Assembly (NCBI RefSeq): GCF_036924525.1
Contig: NZ_JAZHRU010000001.1
Span: 6,415,001-6,479,000 of the forward strand
DNA: 64,000 nt
Source of the DNA: Bradyrhizobium sp. AZCC 1719
Lineage (GTDB): Bacteria; Pseudomonadota; Alphaproteobacteria; Rhizobiales; Xanthobacteraceae
Reading direction: 5' to 3'
Every line of letters starts with the position of its first letter. Position 1 is the stretch's first letter. Below the pieces are notes generated by a model. That model worked only from the letters and a program-made list of their open reading frames with translations, had not been told where the DNA came from and searched no databases. This document shows positions 58,392 to 64,000 of the stretch, piece by piece. Both the position numbers and the translations under genes were made by a program.

Positions 58392-59573
58392 ATGATCCGA
58401 TGCCTGGTCGCTGCGATCGGCTTGAGCATTGCAGCTACCTCCGTGCTCGCTGCCGCCCCTATCGAGATCGGCGTCGGCTATCTTGGCCGCGCCGGCATCA
58501 AGGCGAAATTGTCCCTCGTCGAACTGCCGGCGGAGAACGACGGGCTTGCCGGCGCACGCCTTGCCATCGAGGACAACAACACCACGGGCAAGTTCCTCAA
58601 TCAGCGGTTCACGCTGGAAGAGGTCCGTCTCAAGGACGACGAGGACGTCGCGAAGGCGGCGGCGGCGCTTGCCGAGCGCACCGGCTTCATCATTGCCGAC
58701 CTTCCGGCAGACGACCTGCTGAAGGCCGCCAACGCGCTTCGCGAACGTGGGACGTTGCTATTGAACGCCGGAGCGATCGACGATCGCCTGCGCGAGCAGG
58801 ATTGCCGCGGCAACGTGATCCATGTCGCGCCCACTCGCTCGATGCTTGCGGATGCGCTCGCGCAATATCTGGTGTGGAAGCAATGGAAGCGCTGGTTGCT
58901 CGTGGTCGGCTCGCATGACCAGGACAAGCTCTACGCCGACGCACTGCGGCGCGCGGCCACGCGCTTTGGCGTCAAGATCGTTCAGGAGCGAACCTTTGAA
59001 GATACGGGCGGCGCGCGCCGCACAGACAGTGGCGTCACCCTGATCCAGCGGCAAATTCCGGTATTCACCCAGCAAGCACCGGCCTATGACGTCCTCGTGG
59101 CAGCCGACGAAAGCGAGGTGTTCGCGTCCTACCTGCCCTACCGCACCTGGGATCCGCGCCCGGTTGCCGGCTCGGCGGGTCTCGTTCCGACCAGTTGGCA
59201 CGCCGCGCAGGATCAGTGGGGCGCGATCCAGATTCAGAACCGATTTGCCAAACTGAACTCGCGACACATGACCGCATTGGACATGCAGGCCTGGACGGCA
59301 GCACGCATGATCGGTGAAGCTGCGTCGCGCACGAAGTCCGGCGACCCAAAGGCGGTGTCGGATTTTCTTAGAGGGAAAGACTTTTCCGTTGCTGCGTTCA
59401 AAGGCCGGCGGTTGACGCTGCGGGACTGGAATTTGCAGCTTCGCCAGCCGATTCTGCTGGTCGATGGACGCATGGTGGTCTCGGTTTCGCCGCAGGAGGG
59501 TTTCCTGCATCAGGTGTCGGAGCTCGACACGCTTGGCGCCGATCGACCGGAAACCAAATGCAAGCTGAATTGA
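58392..59573 (+). CDS. ABC-type binding protein of the PQQ-dependent alcohol dehydrogenase system
   Basis: Periplasmic binding-protein-like component of the PQQ-associated ABC set (TIGR03863-like). 393 residues with a signal peptide (residues 1-21) and a branched-chain amino-acid-type fold (IEIGVGYLGRAGIKAKLSL is the first strand region; ARLAIEDNNTTGKFL follows). I chose the ATG at 58392 with AGGGAG upstream. It is first in the operon with the beta-propeller, ATPase and permease. Role in PQQ or alcohol handling is not established. Confidence 0.85.
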   Translation: MIRCLVAAIGLSIAATSVLAAAPIEIGVGYLGRAGIKAKLSLVELPAENDGLAGARLAIEDNNTTGKFLNQRFTLEEVRLKDDEDVAKAAAALAERTGFIIADLPADDLLKAANALRERGTLLLNAGAIDDRLREQDCRGNVIHVAPTRSMLADALAQYLVWKQWKRWLLVVGSHDQDKLYADALRRAATRFGVKIVQERTFEDTGGARRTDSGVTLIQRQIPVFTQQAPAYDVLVAADESEVFASYLPYRTWDPRPVAGSAGLVPTSWHAAQDQWGAIQIQNRFAKLNSRHMTALDMQAWTAARMIGEAASRTKSGDPKAVSDFLRGKDFSVAAFKGRRLTLRDWNLQLRQPILLVDGRMVVSVSPQEGFLHQVSELDTLGADRPETKCKLN

Positions 59574-59590
59574 AGGAGGATGGATTGCAT

Positions 59591-60562
59591 ATGTGGCGTC
59601 ATTGCCTGCTTTTCGGGGTGGCTGCATGGCTCGCGGCGGCGACGCCCGCATCGGCCTTCATCGCCTATGTGTCCAACGAGAAGAGCAACACCGTATCGGT
59701 GATCGATACGAACAGTTGGACCGTCATCAAGACCATCAAGGTCGGCCAGCGGCCACGCGGCATCGAGTTCACCAGGGACGGCAAGTTTGTGTTCGTCGCG
59801 GTCGGCGACGACGACAGCATTCAGGTCATCGACGTCGCGAAGCAGGAGGTCGTCGATTCCCTACCCTCCGGCCCGGATCCCGAGCTGTTCGCCTTGGATG
59901 CAGACGGCAAGATCCTTTACGTCGCTAACGAAAACGACAACACGGTAACCATCATCGACGTCGAGAAGCGCGCCCGTCTCGGCGAAATCCAGGTCGGCGT
60001 CGAGCCGGAAGGCATGGCCATCAGCCCGGACGGCAAAATCCTGATCAATACGTCCGAGACGACCAACATGGCGCATTTCATCGACACCACGACGCGCGAG
60101 ATCGTCGCCAACGTTCTGGTCGATGCGCGCCCGCGCTTCGCCGAGTTCAAACGTGACAATTCCGAGGTGTGGGTATCGTCGGAGATTGGCGGCACCGTTT
60201 CGGTGATCGACCCGGCCAAGCGGGAGGTGACGAAAAAGATTTCGTTCGAAATTCCCGGCCTGCGAAGCGAAGCCATCCAGCCGGTCGGCATCGGCATGAC
60301 CAAGGACGGCAAGACCGCTTTCGTCGCACTCGGCCCGGCCAATCGCGTAGCCGTCGTCGATGCCGTCAGCCACAAGGTCACCAAATATCTGCTGGTGGGC
60401 CAGCGTGTCTGGCACATGGCATTCACGCCCGACGAGAAATATCTGCTGACCACCAACGGCGTGTCGAACGACGTCTCGGTGATCGACGTCGCAGCCCAGA
60501 AGGTCATCAAGACGATCCAGGTCGGCGAACTGCCCTGGGGTATGACGATTGCACAACCATGA
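59591..60562 (+). CDS. PQQ-dependent catabolism-associated beta-propeller protein
   Basis: Secreted YVTN-type seven-bladed propeller of about 323 residues (TIGR03866-like). The repeats are obvious, for example SVIDTNSWTVIKTIKVGQRPRG, VIDVAKQEVVDSLPSGPDPE and VIDVAAQKVIKTIQVGELPWG in part. A signal peptide precedes FIAYVSNEKS. The start is not certain: an ATG at 59558 and a TTG at 59585 are alternatives. It overlaps the ATPase gene by four bases. Confidence 0.9.
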   Translation: MWRHCLLFGVAAWLAAATPASAFIAYVSNEKSNTVSVIDTNSWTVIKTIKVGQRPRGIEFTRDGKFVFVAVGDDDSIQVIDVAKQEVVDSLPSGPDPELFALDADGKILYVANENDNTVTIIDVEKRARLGEIQVGVEPEGMAISPDGKILINTSETTNMAHFIDTTTREIVANVLVDARPRFAEFKRDNSEVWVSSEIGGTVSVIDPAKREVTKKISFEIPGLRSEAIQPVGIGMTKDGKTAFVALGPANRVAVVDAVSHKVTKYLLVGQRVWHMAFTPDEKYLLTTNGVSNDVSVIDVAAQKVIKTIQVGELPWGMTIAQP

Positions 60563-61380
60563 CGGCCACTGACGCCTTTTCCGCCGGTCAGAGCACGCAA
60601 GATTTCCCTCCCCGGCCCGATGCCGTGGCGATGCCTGCGCTGTCGATCGAAGGCGTCAGCCATGCCTATGGCACCCGGCGCGCGCTGATCGAGATCGGCT
60701 TTTCCGTCGCCCCGGCAAGTTTCACCGCGTTGCTCGGCCTGAACGGCGCCGGCAAGAGCACCCTGTTCTCGCTGATCACACGGCTGTTCGGAATTCAGCA
60801 CGGACGTATCGGGATCTTCGGCCATGACGTCGCGCAGGCACCCGGCGAAGCCTTGCGGCTGCTCGGCGTGGTGTTTCAGCCCCGCACGCTCGATCTCGAT
60901 CTCTCGGTGACGCAAAATCTGCTTTATCACGCCGCCTTGCACGGCATCGGCAGGCGCGATGCCCGCGCGCGCAGCGGCGAGGTGCTGGCGCGCATCAGCC
61001 TTGCCGACCGCGCCGGCAGCAAGGTGCGCGATCTTTCCGGCGGCCAGATGCGACGATTGGAAATTGCGCGGGCGCTGCTGCATCGCCCGCGCCTGCTCCT
61101 GCTTGACGAGGCAACCGTCGGCCTCGACGTCAAAGCGCGCGCCGACATCCTCAACCACGTTCGGCAGCTCGTTGCCGAACAGGGAATAAGCGTGCTTTGG
61201 GCGACGCATCTGTTCGACGAGATCGGTTCGAACGACGATCTCGTCGTGCTGCATCAGGGCCGCGTATTGGCCAACGGCAAAGTGGCGCGGGTGATCGCCG
61301 ATGCGGGCGGCAGCGATATCAACACTGCGTTCATGCGGCTGACCGGCTCCACCGCTCAGAGCGGGAGTTCCACGTCATGA
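60559..61380 (+). CDS. ABC transporter ATPase, PQQ-dependent alcohol dehydrogenase system
   Basis: 273 residues (TIGR03864-like). Walker A is GLNGAGKST at about residue 60, the signature LSGGQMRR and Walker B LLLLDEATVGLD follow, with a WATHLFDEI switch histidine. The true start is the ATG at 60559; earlier in-frame sequence overlaps the propeller. It overlaps the permease gene by four bases, giving a two-component exporter-like transporter. Confidence 0.92.
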   Translation: MTATDAFSAGQSTQDFPPRPDAVAMPALSIEGVSHAYGTRRALIEIGFSVAPASFTALLGLNGAGKSTLFSLITRLFGIQHGRIGIFGHDVAQAPGEALRLLGVVFQPRTLDLDLSVTQNLLYHAALHGIGRRDARARSGEVLARISLADRAGSKVRDLSGGQMRRLEIARALLHRPRLLLLDEATVGLDVKARADILNHVRQLVAEQGISVLWATHLFDEIGSNDDLVVLHQGRVLANGKVARVIADAGGSDINTAFMRLTGSTAQSGSSTS

Positions 61381-62225
61381 CATCGGCAGCCATGACGCCA
61401 ATCCAGCGCGGCTTCTCGGCGGCCGAATATCTGATCTGCCTGAACGGCATCGTGTGGCGCGAGGCGCTTCGCTTCCTGCACCAGCGCGAACGCTTCATCT
61501 CCGCGCTCGTGCGCCCCCTGGTGTGGCTGTTCATCTTCGCCGCCGGCTTCCGTCAGGTGCTCGGCCTCTCCATCATCCCCCCATATGAGACCTACATTCT
61601 TTACGAGGTCTATATCGCGCCCGGGCTGATGGCGATGATTCAGCTCTTCAACGGCATGCAGTCCTCGCTTTCCATGGTCTACGACCGCGAAATGGGCAAT
61701 ATGCGGACCTTGCTGGTGAGCCCGCTGCCGCGATGGTTCCTATTGTCCTGCAAGCTTCTGGCGGGAACCGCGGTTTCGCTGCTTCAGGTCTATGCCTTCC
61801 TGCTGATCGCCTGGTTTTGGGATATCTCAGCACCCCCGACCGGCTATCTTACGGTGCTGCCTGCGCTGGTCCTCTCAGGCCTGATGCTCGGCGCATTGGG
61901 GATGCTGATCTCGTCCGGCATCAAGCAGCTCGAGAACTTTGCGGGCGTGATGAACTTTGTCATCTTTCCGATGTTCTTTGCTTCCTCGGCGCTTTATCCG
62001 CTATGGCGCATCCTGGAGAGCAGCCCGATGCTCTACTATGTCTGCTTGTTCAATCCGTTCACGCATGCGGTGGAGCTGATACGTTTTGCGCTGTATGGGC
62101 AAATGAACTGGATCGCGCTTGCGGTCGTCGGAGGCTGTACGATCGCCTTCATGATCGGCGCCATCCTCGCCTACGATCCATCGCGCGGCCTGATCCGCCG
62201 CGGGCCGGCCGGAGGCGAGACATGA
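61377..62225 (+). CDS. ABC-2 type permease, PQQ-dependent alcohol dehydrogenase system
   Basis: 282 residues with six helices of the ABC-2 exporter type (VWLFIFAAGFRQVLGL; LSGLMLGALGMLISSG; NFVIFPMFFASSALYPLW). TIGR03861-like. It is translationally coupled on both sides by ATGA overlaps. With the ATPase it probably exports or assembles a component of the alcohol dehydrogenase system; the cargo is unknown. Confidence 0.9.
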   Translation: MTSAAMTPIQRGFSAAEYLICLNGIVWREALRFLHQRERFISALVRPLVWLFIFAAGFRQVLGLSIIPPYETYILYEVYIAPGLMAMIQLFNGMQSSLSMVYDREMGNMRTLLVSPLPRWFLLSCKLLAGTAVSLLQVYAFLLIAWFWDISAPPTGYLTVLPALVLSGLMLGALGMLISSGIKQLENFAGVMNFVIFPMFFASSALYPLWRILESSPMLYYVCLFNPFTHAVELIRFALYGQMNWIALAVVGGCTIAFMIGAILAYDPSRGLIRRGPAGGET

Positions 62226-62833
62226 GATACCGGACCGCGATCTCCGTACTCCTTGCCGTTGCGGCCATGAGCGGGTACGGCCATGCCGCCGATCCACGCT
62301 ATCCGGACTGGCCGTGCACGCAGGCCAAGGTACCCGAGATCTCCGTCGCCGCGGTGTGGGCAGGCCCGCCACTCGACGACGTCTCCAGCAAGTGGAAGGA
62401 CGATGCCAAGGTCAGCGCGCTGATTGCAAAACTCGCGGCAAGGCGGACCCCGCTCGAGGAGGCGCAAAAGGCAATCACGGAGTATCTGAACAGTGCAGCC
62501 GACAAGACCGCAAGCGGGAAACTGCTGTTTGCCGGCCTGTTTGAATCCCTCAATGCCCAACGCTCCCAGGTTATGAACGGCCTGGAGCGTGTCACCCGCA
62601 AGCAGCGCGAGGCAGCGGACAAAATCCGCACCGACACGCTGGCCTTGCAGGCGCTGCAGGGCGAAACGCCGCCCAACCAGGCGAAGATCGACGAACTCGG
62701 CAATCAGCTTGTCTGGCAGACGCGCATCTTCGAAGACCGGCGGAACGTCATCAAATTCGTCTGCGAGGTGCCGACGGCGATCGACCAGCGGCTGTTCGCT
62801 CTCGGACGGACGATTCAGCAGGAGATCGAATAG
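62222..62833 (+). CDS. Conserved hypothetical secreted protein of the PQQ cluster
   Basis: 203 residues with a signal peptide (cut near AMSGYGHAA). The mature part begins DPRYPDWPCTQAKVPEIS and contains a long helical, charged region (LERVTRKQREAADKIRTD, about residues 120-140) likely to form a coiled coil. Two cysteines (at about 32 and 181) could form a disulfide. It is the last gene of the PQQ-associated operon, coupled to the permease by ATGA. Function unknown. Confidence 0.75.
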   Translation: MRYRTAISVLLAVAAMSGYGHAADPRYPDWPCTQAKVPEISVAAVWAGPPLDDVSSKWKDDAKVSALIAKLAARRTPLEEAQKAITEYLNSAADKTASGKLLFAGLFESLNAQRSQVMNGLERVTRKQREAADKIRTDTLALQALQGETPPNQAKIDELGNQLVWQTRIFEDRRNVIKFVCEVPTAIDQRLFALGRTIQQEIE

Positions 62834-62836
62834 TCG

Positions 62837-63412
62837 CTAACGCGGCGATGCGATCTCCTCGCCTGTCCGCGGCTCAGGTTGCGACTCCACCAGCGCCAGA
62901 CCGGCCCGTTCCCAGCCATCGGTTCCGTCAGGGTACCATGCCACGTTGGAATAGCCGTAAGTGAGGATGCGCTTGGCCGCGTTCCATGACATCCAGCAAT
63001 CGGCAAGGCAGTAGACCACCACCAGCGCAGCATTGTTGCCTGCTGTCGCGCGGACAAGCCCGCGCTGCAGATAGTCTTCCGTTACAGCCGCGAGCTTGCC
63101 GTAGCCGGTGTCCGGCAGCCACACGCTACCGGGAATGTTGAGCCGCGGCTTGTCGCGCCAGATGGTGCCTTCTGGAAGATTTTGCGGCTTCGGCGCGCGA
63201 GGCATCACGTCGATGAATGCGCCGGCCTTGGCGCGCCAGATCGCCTCGGCCTCTGCGGTGGTCAGCACGCGTACACCGGCAAGGGTCGCGGGAACCGGCG
63301 TACGGTAGTCCTCCATGCGATACCCGTCGGGCTCGGGAGGCCTCTCCTGCGCGAGGGTCGAGACGATGAATGGGAATGCCGCAAGGATCAGGCCTGCGAG
63401 CGTTTCTCTCAT
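62837..63412 (-). CDS. PQQ-dependent catabolism-associated CXXCW-motif protein
   Basis: Secreted rhodanese-like protein of 191 residues (TIGR03865-like) with a signal peptide (residues 1-22). The defining CLADCW motif is at about residues 135-140, in the place of the rhodanese active loop. PGSVWLPDTGYGKL and TYGYSNVAWYPDGTDGWE are typical. It overlaps the XoxJ-like gene by four bases, which is upstream on the same strand. It is convergent with the PQQ operon, only three bases apart. Confidence 0.9.
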   Translation of the reverse strand: MRETLAGLILAAFPFIVSTLAQERPPEPDGYRMEDYRTPVPATLAGVRVLTTAEAEAIWRAKAGAFIDVMPRAPKPQNLPEGTIWRDKPRLNIPGSVWLPDTGYGKLAAVTEDYLQRGLVRATAGNNAALVVVYCLADCWMSWNAAKRILTYGYSNVAWYPDGTDGWERAGLALVESQPEPRTGEEIASPR

Positions 63413-64000
63413 GGCGTTTTGGTTGCCGTCTCCGCGCCGATCGGTCGGTCATTCTCGTCGAGCAAGGGAACGCCGAAGTCCAGCAGTATCTTGTTGACGG
63501 CCGGCTGGTTTTCCTGGATCAGGCGATTGAGCTGCCGCTTCCAGTTCTGGTCGGCCGCCCGCACTCCCATGCCGATACGGTACGCCAATCGAGGGCCTGT
63601 CTTTTCCTTCACGAGGGGCGTGACATGGAGCGGCGGGTCCGCCTTCTTCGCATAGAAGCCCGCCATCGGCCCCCAGAGAATGCCGGCGTCGATCTTACCG
63701 GACTTTAGGTCGGCTATCATGGCCTCCGCTGACGAATCCAAACGGGTATCGACCATCAACTGATACGGCTTGGCATTCGCCATCAGGCCGTTGACCGCCA
63801 TATTCGTGGCAGGCGGCGTTCCGGCCACGATGCCGATATGCTTGCCCTTGAGACGCTCGTCTTCCAGCGTTGTCACTTCGTCGAGGCCGCCGCCCTTCTT
63901 AGCAACCAGCGCGTAGGCGGTGCGGTAATAGGGATTGGTGCCCTGGACCAGGTCATCTCCCTGGGGGAAGCCCATGATGACATCGCAACGATGGGCGCCA
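63409..64000 (-). CDS. Quinoprotein dehydrogenase-associated periplasmic binding protein, XoxJ/MoxJ-like (5' end outside window)
   Basis: C-terminal part of a type II periplasmic binding protein associated with quinoprotein dehydrogenases (TIGR03871-like, the group that includes XoxJ and MoxJ). The frame is open through the right edge; RCDVIMGFPQGDD, YYRTAYALVAKKGGG and KSGKIDAGILWGPMAGFYAKK are visible. XoxJ proteins are thought to help mature the dehydrogenase. It is coupled to the CXXCW gene. The N-terminal third lies outside the window. Confidence 0.88.
   Translation of the reverse strand, partial: GAHRCDVIMGFPQGDDLVQGTNPYYRTAYALVAKKGGGLDEVTTLEDERLKGKHIGIVAGTPPATNMAVNGLMANAKPYQLMVDTRLDSSAEAMIADLKSGKIDAGILWGPMAGFYAKKADPPLHVTPLVKEKTGPRLAYRIGMGVRAADQNWKRQLNRLIQENQPAVNKILLDFGVPLLDENDRPIGAETATKTP

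Overview
The window looks like chromosome of a high-GC alphaproteobacterium, most probably Bradyrhizobium or a close relative. The evidence is the codon use, the protein sequences, the rhizobial style of regulators and ABC transporters, a dispersed palindromic repeat of a type I associate with Bradyrhizobium, and a lanthanide-type methanol oxidation locus with glutathione-linked formaldehyde disposal. No rRNA, tRNA, CRISPR array, phage or insertion sequence was recognised. The window cuts a gene at each end.

Region 1 (1-5.9 kb, minus strand) is an iron or heme acquisition set: exbB-exbD-tonB, a FecI-type sigma factor, a FecR-type anti-sigma regulator and a TonB-dependent receptor with an STN signalling domain that runs off the left edge. 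Region 2 (6.3-12.2 kb) has a small unknown protein, a SAF-domain NAD(P)-dependent dehydrogenase with its LysR regulator, and a divergent SDR plus two-subunit transketolase operon, which looks like an uncharacterised sugar or polyol route. Region 3 (12.3-17.8 kb) holds tenA, AMP nucleosidase, and a three-gene operon (URC1-like, DUF1688/URC4-like, upp) that matches the URC uracil catabolic pathway.

Region 4 (18-27.3 kb) is histidine utilisation: hutI-hutH-hutU on one strand and hutF-hutC on the other. A nitrate/taurine-type ABC transporter follows hutC and has a good sigma-54 promoter in front of it. A HutC-like palindrome lies between hutI and hutF. Region 5 (27.5-39 kb) is mixed catabolism: a PLP-dependent sulfur amino-acid enzyme, an enolase-superfamily enzyme, a secreted IorAB-like molybdenum hydroxylase, a PQQ alcohol dehydrogenase paired with a Rieske protein, an orphan ABC binding protein and a Gfo/Idh/MocA oxidoreductase. 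Region 6 (39-46.5 kb) is a caa3-type cytochrome oxidase operon (CtaG-like factor, triheme cytochrome c, subunit II with cytochrome c domain, fused subunit I-III, small membrane protein), flanked by a DUF6766 protein and a fumarylacetoacetase-family hydrolase.

Region 7 (47-64 kb) is the main feature: a methanol and C1 oxidation locus. XoxF with cytochrome XoxG oxidises methanol in the periplasm; Gfa, glutathione-dependent formaldehyde dehydrogenase and FghA take formaldehyde to formate. Around them are a second TonB-dependent receptor, a histidine kinase and LuxR-type response regulator (the latter translationally coupled to fghA), the PQQ-associated ABC/beta-propeller gene set, a CXXCW protein and a XoxJ-like binding protein cut by the right edge. 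An AraC-type regulator between xoxF and the receptor is broken by a 60-bp tandem duplication and a frameshift.

The points most worth following are the broken AraC gene, the receptor of the methanol locus as a possible metal or metallophore importer, the Asp-X-Asp PQQ dehydrogenase that lacks the usual cysteine pair and sits with a Rieske protein, the altered K-channel motif of the fused oxidase subunit, and the operators in front of the URC and hut-transport operons.
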